From positions 24,391,475 to 24,455,474 of the forward strand of contig CAMGYJ010000008.1 of the NCBI GenBank assembly GCA_946122785.1: a DNA stretch of 64,000 nt. Direction: 5' to 3'. How positions within the stretch are numbered: position 1 is the first letter of the stretch; each line of letters opens with the position of its first letter. The DNA is from Linum tenue (taxonomy: Eukaryota > Streptophyta > Magnoliopsida > Malpighiales > Linaceae). Of the stretch, positions 43,646 to 54,951 are shown in pieces. Below the pieces are notes generated by a model, which did not search any database, was not told the origin of the DNA, and saw only the letters and a list, made by a program, of their open reading frames with translations. A program made the translations under genes and the position numbers.

Positions 43646-44562
43646 CATGTGGAGAAGTGGGGCGAAAGGATTCGGCTCTGCCACATGTCTCACTCGTTGG
43701 ATACATCTCTATGGTGAAGGACCCGCGACATCATCTGGGAGGATGTCCTGGCGTCGAGCCATAAGCTCGAGGATGTCAATCTGTCGGTCCAGGCGGGAAG
43801 AGAATTCCACAAAGTTCGTCTCAAGGCGATCCACCCTCTGGACGAGGGGATAACCTGCTGATGCTGGTGGTGGCTATGCTGGGCGCTGGAGCGTTGGACG
43901 CCGACGGTTACCGGGTGCACGAGCAGATGGATGCTCTGCCGGTGGTGGGACCTCGGGGTCAGGCTCCACTGGAGCCGAGTCAACTGCAGCTCGGACGACT
44001 CCTGAAGGTCGGAGTCCCTCAAGGTACTCCACTCCTCGCTCTCCCTAGAGTACCAGCTTGTGGTTGTACAACGTCTCCACTAGGAAGGGAGTCATCCTCC
44101 CGAGGCTAGTGCACCGAGTTAGATCCATCTGGAAGTGTCGCGCCATCCTCGTGATGGGGCCCCCCATATGCATGGTGTCCACTCTGTTCCTCCCAAGAGA
44201 CCGGGCGAAAGAAGCGGCGATCAGCGATCCGAGATGGATAGGCTATGCTGGACTCCTCATTGAGTAGAGGGCAATGAGACCTCTATTCGTCATCAAGTGG
44301 TCGGACTGGAGGCTGGGGATGACTGAGCGCGTGAGTAGAGTGTGGAGGATCCTTCAAGGATTCCTCAGCTTTACCGCATTGGTGCTCGCCTCGAATTCGT
44401 CCTACTCATGCTCGAAGCGGTAGAGGGCTCGGAATGGTCCCTGATAGTTGAAGTCGACGATGTACTGCCGCTTCGTCATCGTCATGTGAGTGTGGTCGAG
44501 CCCCATTGCATGAGCAAAGGCGTCGTAGGGCAGCACTCGTGGCTGACCTCCCAGCATGAACT
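43646..44562 (-). pseudogene. post-pol ORF of Athila-type element, minus strand, decayed
   Basis: Minus translation gives LPYDAFAHAMGLDHTHMTMT, IVDFNYQGPFRALYRF, then LHTLLTRSVIPSLQSDH and GLIALYSM. It ends with a leucine-rich coiled part (VDRLETNFVEFSSRLDRQID). The order parallels 7150-7990 (FALGIQYHPYSQ, ILNLLITRSIVP, VLYAMYSM). Several stops interrupt it. It is cut at its 5' side by the LTR-like sequence starting at 44563. Confidence 0.55.
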
Positions 44563-46400
44563 TGTTGACACCTAAAATTAATTCGGCCGGAATTAAATGC
44601 CGCATTAATAAGTCTCGGCATTTAAGTCGATACCGCGGTAAAAAACGGTGTCGTTGGGAGTCGAGCGGCGTCGTGGAGAACTAAAACGGCACCTCAAGGA
44701 AGCTCAACGGTGCCGCAACACTGGAAACGACACCGCTTGCCGAAATTAAAAAAGGGCCGCGCGTTTAATGGTGGTTGGAGGAGTTTTGATTATTTAATTA
44801 TTATTTTTTATTCCTTGTGAGAAGCGGCACCGCGGGGAGTTAAAACGGTACCGCAAGGAAGCTCAGCGGTACCGCGGTACTGGAAACGATACCGAAAATC
44901 AAAAGGGGGCCGCGCGGTTAGTTGGGTATTGGAAAAGGAGTTTTGTTTATAATTAATTAATATTTTTATTCCTTATTGGAAGGGGAAAATCGGTACCGCA
45001 TGGAGATAAGCAGCATCGCGGAGAGTTAAAACGGTACCGCGGATTTAAAAACGATGTCGCGAGAGCCTGGTAAGCAGTACCGATTAATTAAAAAATCATA
45101 TCGGGTAAGTGACCAAAATTCACCCAGCCCAATGCGAGCGCCGACTGGCGGCGACTCCATGGATTAATATTTTTTGGCTATATCAGTGGTGTCGTTTAAT
45201 TCAAAACAGTACCGCGAGTAAGCCCAACGGTACCGTGGATTAGCGAACGACAGTGTTTAAATAAAGAACAATGTCGCGAAAGGAAAGGCAAACGGAGTCG
45301 TTTTGACGCTAACGAGGTCGTTGGTCAACACCCGAATTTGACTAATGATGGCCAGATTAATTAATTAATATTTTTAATGACTTCTTAGCACGGTGTCATT
45401 TAGTTGAAAACGATGCCGCAAGAGGAAGAAACGACACCGCGGATTTGAAAACGGTGCCGCCAGTGGGCCAAACGATGCCGCAGTAGTTAAAACGACAGTG
45501 TTAAATTTAAAGCGGCATCGCAAAGTTCAACAAAATCGCAGAAATAGAAAACGATGTTGTTTAATTAAGAACGGCGCCGCGAAGTGAGAGTTTGACGGCG
45601 TGTCAACAATGATGGGCGGTTTAATTAATTAATATTTTAAGGATCAGTTTAGACGGTGTCGCTTTAGCCGAAAACGACATCGTGGGAGATGTCAACACCG
45701 TCACGGTACTGAAACAATGTTGTTTAATAGAAAACAACGTCGCAGTGGTGAGAGTTCAGCAACGGTGGATTTTGGCTAGTGTCGTTTTGGCCAAGTTGCC
45801 ACGTGTCCAAGCGGTTTCGCACTCGTGGGAGTTACGCAACAAGGAGGAAGTTACCTGCACGGTTGACAAGAATGAAGACGTGGGAGACAAAGGCGCGAAG
45901 GCAGTTACTACGACTGCGGGGAGAAGAGCGAAGTATAAAGATTGGGAAGAGAGAGAAGTTCGTGACGGCAAAATCAAATCACAAACTGCACCGTCGCAGA
46001 ATTTATCTTTTCTCTCTCTAGTTCGTAGAACTTCTCTTTCAAAGACCTCCTTTGCAGAGTCGTAGTAGTCGTAGATCGTAGTCGTAGTTGCGGAGCTCTC
46101 CAGAGGAACCTCCATAGGAGTAGAGGTAACGTAACTTAGAACGCTCCTGGTTCGATTTTCTGGTTATTCGCCGAACACCCTCGTTCGAACGTAGTTTGGA
46201 GAGGTGGTGAACCGAATAACAGTTGCTTGATTAGAAGTCAAAGGGGCATCGATCAAATCAACATTGCCGACACCGCCAGTGGATATTTGACGGTCGTCTT
46301 TGTTTTCTGTTCGAACGATCAAATCAACGGCGCCGACTTCGGCGACGGATATTTGACGGTTGTGTTTGTGTTTTACTTGAAAATAGTGCGCATTGAACAC
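44563..46400 (+). mobile_element. LTR-like sequence with iterated ACGRYRYCG motifs
   Basis: It begins TGTTGACACC. From about 44620 to 45770 it carries some thirty-plus variants of a short motif such as 'aaacgacaccgc', 'aaacggtaccgc', 'aaacgatgccgc' and 'cggtgtcg', spaced about 20-45 bases apart. A TATA-like 'gtataaag' lies near 45932, then a leader-like region with a near-repeat 'gatatttgacggt'. This looks like a U3 with iterated regulatory sites followed by R/U5. The right boundary is uncertain. Confidence 0.5.
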
Positions 46401-46429
46401 ACGAGTTTCGCCAACGAAACAGAACTCCA

Positions 46430-46872
46430 CCCTTAGTCGGCTTTTCTTGTTGGCCGGGACGATGTGGGAGAAGGTGGAGTACAACTCCACACACAGCTCG
46501 GCTGTCATGTCCTTGGGCCTCGCGATGAAGACTCCATACTTCGAAAATCTTTCAATGATGAGCATGATGGAACCATACCCTTCGACTTTGGGAAGGCCGA
46601 TGATACAATCCATGCTAAGATTTTACCAAGGTCATTGCGGAGTGGGTAATAGCTCCAACAAGCCCGCTGGACTCCGCTGCTCCATCATGTCTTACTGGAA
46701 GACAAGGAAAATCTTGACGTAAATTTCCACATCGCCTTGCATACGAGGCCAATAGTAAGATTCTTGAGCTAGAGCTTGTGTGCGCTCGATGCTGGGGTGA
46801 CCAGCCCACTTTGAGTCGTGGCACTCCTTCATGATCTCCCTTTGTAGGATGTTGATGACTTGATATATACAC
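46430..46872 (-). pseudogene. Gypsy integrase fragment (chromovirus-like)
   Basis: Minus frames give REIMKECHDSKWAGHPSIER, ALAQESYYWPRMQGDVEIYV (the H2C2 zinc-binding region), then MDCIIGLPKVEGYGSIMLII and ERFSKYGVFIARPKDMTAEL (start of the catalytic core with the first Asp). The second Cys pair reads FLVFQ, so a zinc ligand is lost, and the frame changes near 46615. It differs clearly from the Athila-like integrases at 5.4 and 48.5 kb. Both ends are cut. Confidence 0.75.
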
Positions 46873-47700
46873 ATGTTTTTGTCCACCATTCTTATATCGT
46901 TTAAGTCTTATTTCTCGTGTTTTAGGCGGGTTTCACGCTAGGTTGTTCTTGTTTGTGATATTTCAGGTCCTAGTACGTGAATGAAGGTTTGGGAACGAGT
47001 TCGGGGTCGATTGGACGAAGATTGGACGTTTGGCAAGAGGCTGAGCAAGCCACACGGGCACGCCTAAAAACCCACACGGTCGTGTGACCTGGCCGTGTGG
47101 CACCAAATTGCACGGGCAAGCCACACTGGCCGTGTAGGGGAACCTTTGTGGCCGTGTGAAGGCTCGGTGATTTCCACACGGGCAGCCTGGAAATTCACAC
47201 GGCCGTGTGGTTTTGGCCGTGTAGCGAACCCGAAGCCACTTAATCAAAACGCCGCGTTTTGCACACTCACACGGGCAGCTGGGAAAGTCACATGGTCGAG
47301 TGGTTGGGAATTTCTAGGTTTGAACCCAAATTCGAGCCAAAGGAGAGGGAATCGACTTTTTGGAGCAAAAACAGAGTTTTAGAGAGAGAAAGTGCGAAGA
47401 ACAAACCCTAGGAGCTATTTGGAGTGGATTTCTCACCATTGAAGCCCAGATTGCATCCCCAGGAGTGAAGATTGACATCCTATAGCAGATTCTTCCCATT
47501 GTTATGAGTATGACTGCTTTGTATTCTGTTTCCCTCTCTCTCTCTATGGAGTAGAACGGAGTAGAATTTTCTCTCACTTGAGTATGAAGAACCCTAGTTC
47601 CATGTGTTAGGAATCTTGATTGTAATGACTTGGGATTGTTATACTGTTTGATTTTAATCGAATTATGCATGATTTGTTGAATCAATTGAAGTCTGGTCAT
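46861..47700 (+). mobile_element. truncated Athila-like LTR with 'cacacggccgtgtgg' palindromes
   Basis: Starts TGATATATACACATG and shares 'tttcacgctaggttgt' and 'atgaagaaccctag' with the LTR at 9590-10842. Between 47050 and 47290 it has many 'cacacggccgtgtg' and 'cacacgggc' motifs where the other LTR has 'ccggccgg' motifs. The 3' end is lost. Confidence 0.6.
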
Positions 47701-47806
47701 CTTTTCTATAACACCCCATTTTCAGGTTAGGGTTCGATTAAGGTTCGACCGAACGTTTGGATCGAAGGTTACATACAAAGAGTTACAACCACAGATTAGG
47801 GATAAT

Positions 47807-47853
47807 AATAATAATAATAATAATAATTATTATTATTATATTATTATTATTCA
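47807..47853. repeat. (AAT)n/(ATT)n microsatellite
   Basis: About nine 'aat' units followed by 'att' units, giving a palindromic AT-rich block. Confidence 0.95.
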
Positions 47854-48019
47854 TTAAAATGAAACCCTAAAGCCCTTACCTCTAGGTCTATTCCTTTTTT
47901 CTATTCGGCAAAGAAGGTTGGAGAGACTAGTTTAGCCGCCAATCTTTTTCCCCATGGTGCAAGCGGACAAGCATCCCGTCCCTTGATTGATCACGTCGCC
48001 ATCGCAAAATTCACCTTGC

Positions 48020-48350
48020 CCTTTTAGGAGTTACTAGCGGATTGCAGAGGGAGCAATTGGGGGGGGGGGGGCGGTCTTTGATCAATGCCATGGACAAGAG
48101 GAAGCGAACGCTGGGGATTTTGACAGGCTCAAGCAGCCGCCACCAAAAATCGCCGGCGCGTATCACCGTCGTCTCCACGCTCTTCACGGGGACGTCGCTG
48201 CTGGGGATGCTAATGAGGTAGTTGGCGTGGACGAAATGCGTCGCCGAGGAAACGAAGCAGGAGAAGGCGAGGAGGAAGCAGAGCATCAGGCTAATGTATT
48301 TGATCGATAGCGTGCAGGCTCTTGTGTCGCCGTATATCAGCTCGCTCTGA
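48020..48350 (-). pseudogene. DUF599 family gene fragment
   Basis: Minus translation includes IYGDTRACTLSIKYISLMLC, FLLAFSCFVSSATHFVHANY, LISIPSSDVPVKSVETTVIR and AGDFWWRLLEP. This matches the membrane-spanning core of plant DUF599 proteins (function unknown): a hydrophobic helix, then the FVHANFLIS-type motif, then the VIRxGxFW motif. It then degenerates into unrelated sequence with a long G-run (48060-48071 on +). Only one block of the family remains. Confidence 0.7.
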
Positions 48351-48474
48351 AGACGTTGGAGGAGTTCCCACCGAGCCAGGCGCCAATCAGAGAGCTGAGG
48401 GTTAGGGAGATTGAAGCCCTAACAGTTGCAGCCGAGGGTTTCGATGAAATTACGGAGAGAAGGCTCTTGTGTCT

Positions 48475-49372
48475 CAATGCCACGAGGGACCTACTAGAGG
48501 TCACCATGGAGGAAACCGCACGGCTGGGAAGGTGCTACAGTCGGGCCTCTATTGGCCCTCGCTCTTCAAGGATGTAGACACCTTCGCACGACAGTGCGAC
48601 CGCTGCCAAAGGTCAGGTAACATTTCTTCCCGGGATGAGATGCCCCAACATATTTCTGTCATTTGTGAAATTTTTTATGTTTGGGGCATCGATTTCATGG
48701 GTCCATTCCCTCCATCTTTTGGCAATTTGTACATACTGGTTGCAGTGGACTACATCTTTAGGTGGGCAGAAGCTCAAGCCATGCCCACCAATGATGCTAG
48801 ACGGGTCTTCTCATTTCTGAAGCAGCTGTTCTCCCGGTTCGGGACACCTCGCGCCAACATTAGTGATAGAGGAACCCATTTTCAAGGGCAATTCACTAAA
48901 CTCCTCTCTTGCTATGGTGTTAAGCATCAGGTGTCGGTGGCTTACCATCCCCAGTCAAATGGGCAAGTCGAGCTGACGAACCGGGAGCTCAAACGAATAA
49001 TTGAAAAGACGGTGGATCAGTCCCGCAAGGATTGGTCCACCAAGCTCGATGATGCTCTTTGGGCATATAGGACGGCCTATAAAAACCCGATTGGCACTTC
49101 TCCCTATAGACTTGTCTATGGGAAGGCGTGTCATTTGTCAGTAGAGCTAGAGCACAAGGCCTTCTGGGCCCTTAAGCTGCTAAACTTGGATTTGAGTGTT
49201 GCAGGTGCTGAACGTAAGTTGCAGCTGCTGGAGTTGGCGGAATGGTGTTACCACGCCTACGAGAACACCCTGCTCTACAAAGAGCGAACCAAGCGTCTCC
49301 GCGACGCTCGGTTAAGGGGCCCGAAGGAGTTTCAGGTAGGTGATCGTGTTCTACTCTTCAATGCACTCCTGA
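48475..49372 (+). pseudogene. Athila-like integrase, open but truncated
   Basis: A single frame with no stops covers the zinc-binding region ([23 protein letters not shown]), the catalytic core ([38 protein letters not shown] with D, D and E present) and the C-terminal [12 protein letters not shown]. It is about 299 residues where a full pol would be over 1000. Upstream domains are replaced by the DUF599 fragment, and the end is lost after LLKLFF. It is collinear with 5509-6430 but far less damaged. Confidence 0.8.
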
Positions 49373-49389
49373 AGCTCTTCTTCACCACA

Positions 49390-51345
49390 CCATAACCCAC
49401 ATCCTAACCAGCCCGACCACCGCACCGTAGCTCTACTCCCAATTCCTCATCGCCCAGCAGTTACCGTGCTACCTCAACTAGCATTACACTCCAATCCTCT
49501 GCCACCGCCACGACGACATAGCCGACCGCTGCTTCCCTTCGCTCCTCCAGTGGTGGGGATTCTCCCAGTCCCTGAAAAGGGGATCCTGATTCGATTGAAC
49601 GACGCGTATTCCTGGCTCGGACCCTAATTTCGGCTCTCACTAGACCGGACTTAGACGATCGGGGCGTTCAGTTGGAGAAGAGAGATTCGTCAGAGGGAGA
49701 GGAAGATGAAGATGATGGCGGCGAGGGGCTAGTGGTTTTAGGAGGCAGAGGAAGGTGATGGGCAAGTGGTGGTCTGGGACAAAACGACCATGTCTACGAC
49801 CAGCAGAGGAAAATGAAAAAATTTGTGCCCGGGGGGAATCGAACGTGGAAGCTCATTAATGAACAGTGAGCGTTTTCAGGAAACAAGTATTTATTTTTTC
49901 CCCATAGCTTTCTCATTTGTGACAAATTTTTTTCCAACGAAAACGAAATGACAAGTGAACCCATTTCTTGTCATTTGTTTCGTGATTTTCACTTTTTAAA
50001 CAGAAAACAGGAAACGAAATGGGAAGTGAACAGGGCATTAGCTGTTAGTTTAGAGGGACAAAGCATGATAAAGACTCAAGTTCCAAAGAAAAGAACCAGA
50101 AATACTTAGATGAAAAAGAAAGAAAAAAGCTCTACTGCTTGCCTCTCGTTTATATTTCCTTCTATCAGGAGACTAGTTTGCTATTGTCATTTGTATTTGC
50201 ACTTCATCTGCTATTGACAGGAGATATACTTTGGAAAAGATGTTCACGAATATGCTGGAAAAAAATGCAAAAGATGAATTCATATAGGACTACGGTAAGG
50301 GATTTGGTGATAAGATCCTCGATGTTGAAAGTTGTTTTGTTAAATCTGAATTCCCGGTACTGCGCTGGAATTTGCTTGGACGTTCGAAACCTTGTGGAAC
50401 ATGTTTCAAAGTTCAATCTAAATCCCATTATCAAAGTCATGTTTTCCAGTTTTAGCAAAAGTACAAAATCTTCAGTAAGGTTAGTCCGTAGCTTCAGCTT
50501 CTTTATTTACATGCCTACTGGCGCAAGATATAAAAGGAACAAACTCATCTTCTCCTTTTTTGTTTTATAATAGGAACTCATCGTCTCTTAATAATAATAT
50601 TTAGTGGTATTTTGGTACCAAAATGGTAGTTTACTTGTGACTAAACCTTTGGCTTTTAGAATCTGAGAACGAATTAGTAAGAAACCATCACTTCTTTATT
50701 TACTTGGACATACCATCACAAAGAGTTATTCATTGGTGGTCAAGCATGCACCAGAGGAAGCTTTTGTCATAAAACCTCTAATTCATGAGCTTATGGAATC
50801 CGTGGAATCTTCCAAGCATAAACTTCCACCTTCTCCAATCCAAGTTGAAAATATGTCCTTGGCAACCCTCTTGAGATAGCTCTGTGCGCTTGTCCAGTTT
50901 TACAGGACGATGTTCAGCCCCGGTAATTGTAGATGTAGCTTAAGGATCAAATCCTCGACGATAGTCTATAGAGAATGTATTTGCAATAGCATGAAAGAGG
51001 TCTGAGAATGGGTGCAGTTGTTTGGCAGTGCCATAAGACGAGTGAAGATTGGAAAGATGGGACAGAAGAAATTGTGAACAATAATTCATTTTCTGTATTA
51101 CAACATCTGAAATGCAGGAGTTTTCTACACATCAATATCCTAGTTAATTTAAAGTATCTTTCACCGTTGTTCATTTCCCGATTAGTCCTACAACTAAAAC
51201 TATTTCCGAATCTCTCACAATAATTTCTTCTTCTTATCCTGTTGTGCAAGTGCAACTTCTTCCTCTGTCGACTTAGTTACTTCTTGTTTGATTACCTCTT
51301 ATTCCTTGGTGAACAATTTTCTATCCTCAATCGTTTTCTTTTGTC
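49390..51345. other. unassigned region between retrotransposon fragments
   Basis: No gene is recognised on either strand. Near 49860-50040 there is partial inverted symmetry ('gaaaacgaaatgacaagtga' and 'tcacttttt'), and 'aaacgaaatg.caagtgaac' occurs twice, perhaps a MITE remnant. The remainder may be intron or flank of the AAA-ATPase gene. Confidence 0.35.
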
Positions 51346-51800
51346 TTCAGGAAGTCGACAAGGCTTGCCAAGGCACTTCGGGCATATCAGATTTCATCAG
51401 TTGCTGAGCTACTTCTGCCGGAGTTGCCAAAATCTTGTGCATCAGATCTTCAATGTACTTGTAAAGTAAGTGGTCTTGAATTCCCAGGTACCTAGCTGCC
51501 AGCAACCTAAACGTTGCGGGAGTACAGTGACCCATATAGAGATGCACATCCATTCTTCCAGGGTGCAGCATAGCTGGATCAAACTTCTCTTTGTGGTTCG
51601 TGGTGAAGATTATTATCCTCCCGTCCCCACAAGTCGACCACAATCCATCAATGAATTCACCAAACCAGACAACGTCACCTGGCACAATGACATTAATATT
51701 ATTATAAGCCGAAGGGAGGGACAAAAAAAAGGAACAATGTGAAAGAGAGAAATCAAAAGACTTTTTTGGGCTCTTACCCCAGGATCGACGAAAGAGAGCT
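51346..51800 (-). pseudogene. BCS1-like AAA-ATPase gene fragment
   Basis: Minus translation of the exon ending at an AG acceptor near 51690 gives EFIDGLWSTCGDGRIIIFTT, NHKEKFDPAMLHPGRMDVHL, YMGHCTPATFRLLAARYLGI and PAEVAQQLMKSDMPE. These are the ISS-like FIDGLWS, the 'TTNHKEKLDPALLRPGRMD' Arg-finger block and the C-terminal helix of plant AATP1/BCS1-like ATPases. One base appears to be missing just after the acceptor, shifting the VTLSGL start relative to FIDGLW. The upstream exon is interrupted at 51800 by an LTR. Confidence 0.75.
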
Positions 51801-52018
51801 TGTCATCATTGTAATGAACTAGGACTACTACTAAGTCATTGGACGACAGCTAGCAGGAAGTATAAATAGTAAGAGGGGAGTCGTGTAGTAGCTATCTTTG
51901 GTCAAATTCCCAGAACTGACTCTAGAATAGCTTGTAGTTTGACATTCATTCTTATCTCGTCTTTGTAAAACTCTGCTCCACTATTCGATGGAATAAACAC
52001 CGATCCCCATTTCTTACA
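51801..52018 (+). repeat. 5' LTR of Reina-like Gypsy element, copy 1
   Basis: Starts TGTCATCATTG and ends TTCTTACA, 218 bases, with TATA box 'agtataaatagt' near 51860. It is followed by 'agtggtgtttagagcc', a degenerate match to the usual initiator-Met tRNA primer-binding site. Short LTRs are typical for this lineage. Confidence 0.7.
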
Positions 52019-52049
52019 AGTGGTGTTTAGAGCCTTTCTTCCAGCATCA

Positions 52050-53815
52050 ATGACGCCTGATCTCACTCACAACACTCGGCTTTCTATTATGGAGAAGCAA
52101 ATGTCGTCCGTCGAAGCGAAGATGAATTCTCTCATTGCTTTGATCCCCGCATAACAGGGTACTCAAATTCGCCATTCTCAATCTTTCGAGAAGATTGACG
52201 CCTTGCTGCAATTGCATCTGCGTCGTTTGCCATCTCCGCAACGATCGGGTGAGTCGAGTGATCGTGGCAGTGGCCGTTCCCAGCAGCGTCGGTCGTCGTT
52301 AGTTGATCATTGTCCTTGTCTGGATCTTCCGTTCTTCAATGGCTTCGATCCTCATTCCTGGCTTTGGAAATGCGCTAAGTAATTTCGGATTCATTACATT
52401 CCTGATGTCGAGAAGGTGGAGCTGGTCTCGATGTATATGGAAGGTCGAGTTAATGTTTGGTATGAGGGATGGGCGTGCAACCGCCAGTACTTGCTATGGG
52501 ACGTTTTTTTCGGTGATCTCCTTCCCCGTTCTGGCAATAAAGATCAGTTGAACATCGTCAGCGTGTTCAACAAATTACGGCAAGAAGGTTCGGTGACGGC
52601 TTACCAAGAGCAATTCAAAGATCTCCGCTCACGTATGTTGCGATTGAATCCCGGACTTACTGAGTCGTACTTCATCATGAGCTTCATCAGCGTGTTGGAG
52701 GACGAGATTCAGCCTCTTGTCCAGATGTTGTTGCCGCAGACGCTGTCAGTAGTGTTTCATTAGGCTCGCCTTGAGGAAATGTCGATTGCCGCTCGGAAGA
52801 AGAAGATTCGGCCGCCTGCGAAGTGGTTGCCTTCTTCGAGTGTGTCGGAGCCGAAGAAATCCCTGGCGAAGCACTCGTCTACACAGTCGGTTCCACCTGC
52901 GAGATCACACAATCCTTCTAATCAAGGACTAGGGATGGCAACAAAACCCGAACCCACAGGTACCCACCCGACCCAACCCGGTCAATGCGGGTAAAATCCG
53001 TGTTGACGGGTTTTGGGCCAGGTTTGGGTTTAAACCCGTTCACTATTCAACGGGTTGGGTTTGGGTTTAGGTAAACCCGGCCCGTGGGTACCCGCCCACC
53101 CATATAATTAACTTTTTCGGTATATTTAATATTCTAAACAACTAATCTTATTTATGTTTGTGGAGACATGTCTAATTTTTTCTTTTTAATTGTGTAGAAT
53201 GAAGTTGATGTTATGGAGTGGAGAGTAAAGAAACTTAATTGAAAGGAAGAAGCTTTCAATTAAACATGTTATTTATGGATAATTTGTGATTTGTTTCAAT
53301 TTTCTTGAGTTTTCTAGATTGATGTTGAACAATTTGTATAGTTAATTTGTGATTTGCTTGAATTTTCTAGAATGGTGTTTTATATATGGATAATTTGTAT
53401 GAAGAGATTGATATTTGACTTTAATTTTGATGAGAATTTGTAATTGTAAATTTTTTACGACAAAACCCGTGGGTACCCATGAACCCGCGGATACCCAACG
53501 GGTTGGGTTGGGTTTGAGTTTTTCAAACCCAGTGGGTTTTACCCCGGGTTTTTTTCGAAGATAAACCCATGGGTTTGGGTTTGGCCCAACCCGACCCAAC
53601 CCGACCCATTCCCATCCCTATCAAGGACTGTGTTTCAAATGCGGGGATAAGTACTTTTACGGCCATGTCTGTGCTTCGAAGAAACAGATAACAAGTGTTG
53701 TAAGCAGATGAATCTATCGTGGATAGTGATGAAGAGATTGTTGATCTCGTTCGTTCGTTCGATTGCCCGGAGGAGTTTGAAGTTTTGATGCAGGCTCTCG
53801 GCTCGGGATCTGTTG
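52050..53815 (+). pseudogene. Reina-like Gypsy gag, copy 1, interrupted by a hAT element
   Basis: Starting at ATG 52050 the frame gives MTPDLTHNTRLSIMEKQMSS, a capsid block (DLPFFNGFDPHSWLWKCAK, IPDVEKVELVSMYMEGRVNV, SVTAYQEQFKDLRSRMLRL), a basic linker and, after the hAT element, the zinc knuckle CFKCGDKYFYGHVC (about 53632). In-frame stops at about 52151, 52381 and 52760 are shared with copy 2, so they predate the duplication. Confidence 0.75.
52930..53620. mobile_element. hAT element A, copy 1
   Basis: 691 bases. The start is TAGGGATGGCAA and the end TCCCATCCCTA, flanked by TCAAGGAC on both sides (52922-52929, 53621-53628). Subterminal regions are dense in 'aacccg' and 'gggtttgggt' motifs; the centre is AT-rich without ORF. 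It is inserted in gag just before the zinc knuckle. Confidence 0.9.
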
Positions 53816-53823
53816 GCTGGGCG

Positions 53824-54551
53824 TGTACGTGGACACCGGGCCGTGCCGCCCATGGGCTAGCACGTCACGACACGAGCACGGGCACGAAATAAATGGGCCA
53901 GTCCGGCACGAGCCCGAATAATTTATGGGTCGTGCCGGGCCTAAACTTCATCGGCACGGGCACGAGCACGGTATATAAGTGTTCTGTGACGGGCCTAATA
54001 TTTTCGAGATTTTATTGAGTATAAGAACGGACATGGCACGAAAATAATATTTATTTGATAGAAAATAAATATAAAAATAATTATAGGTTCAAATATTATA
54101 AAACACAAGTAGAAAAATAATTATTTGTTGTTGTTAGAAGTGTCATAAAGATATATACGTAATTACTAACATAAGTAAAATGGACAAAGAATCAACCAAA
54201 GCCAAATCACACTCGCTATATTTCCAATTTTCTTTCCCCCTTATTTGTTACTTTTCTCAAACATTATCGGTTAATACTAATCTTTCCCGTCCAATTTTCA
54301 CCTTCTTTTTCATTCTCTCTTTTGTTTTCGTCTTTTTCATTAAACACGAATACAAGCGTGGCACGAGCACGAATAGGCACGTCACGATTCGAACCGTGCC
54401 CGGGCCTGGGCCAGGCCTAGCAAAGTTAACAAATAGGCTTGTATGGCACGACACGAAAACTAACGGGCCGTGCAAAGCACGGCATGAAATAAATGGGCCC
54501 AAAGCGTGCCCGTTCCGTGCCGGCCCAAGCACGGCCCAGAGCCCATGTACA
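53824..54551. mobile_element. hAT element B, copy 1
   Basis: 728 bases. Imperfect inverted ends TGTACGTGG and CCATGTACA with inner GGGCCGTGC, flanked by GCTGGGCG on both sides (53816-53823, 54552-54559). Subterminal 'gcacgggcacga' repeats. The centre is AT-rich. Inserted just after the zinc knuckle region. Confidence 0.9.
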
Positions 54552-54652
54552 GCTGGGCGTTGCAGATTCTGGCGCGAATTGGTCGTCAAGGGTGGTGGTT
54601 CTAATCGATACCGCTAGTAGCCATACGTTCCTCAGTGAGTCCAGAGCTGCCA

Positions 54653-54875
54653 GCAACCTAAACGTTGCGGGAGTACAGTGACCCATATAGAGATGCACAT
54701 CCATTCTTCCAGGGTGCAGCATAGCTGGATCAAACTTCTCTTTGTGGTTCGTGGTGAAGATTATTATCCTCCCGTCCCCACAAGTCGACCACAATCCATC
54801 AATGAATTCACCAAACCAGACAACGTCACCTGGCACAATGACATTAATATTATTATAAGCCGAAGGGAGGGACAA
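54653..54875 (-). pseudogene. AAA-ATPase exon fragment, duplicated copy
   Basis: Identical to 51502-51724: the FIDGLWSTCGDGR to YMGHCTPATFRLL part of the BCS1-like exon. It is cut at the duplication breakpoint and lies next to protease-region sequence. Confidence 0.85.
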
Positions 54876-54951
54876 AAAAAAGGAACAATGTGAAAGAGAG
54901 AAATCAAAAGACTTTTTTGGGCTCTTACCCCAGGATCGACGAAAGAGAGCT

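Larger units (their letters stand above)
51494..54644. repeat. tandem duplication, copy 1 (3151 bp)
   Basis: Runs from 'agctgccagcaacc' in the AAA-ATPase exon to 'gtgagtccag' in the Gypsy protease region. It is directly followed by a second copy with an offset of exactly 3151 bases. The break is at a 4-base overlap AGCT. Differences between copies are scattered single bases plus a few short indels. Confidence 0.95.

Noticed and set aside
48056..48072. G-run as a polypurine tract of a retrotransposon
   Set aside because: It lies within the degraded end of the DUF599 fragment with no LTR start after it.
54180..54617. 145-codon ORF inside hAT element B, and its minus-strand partners
   Set aside because: It is made of AT-rich centre plus subterminal 'cacgggcacga' repeats and differs between the two copies by indels that break it; not a gene.
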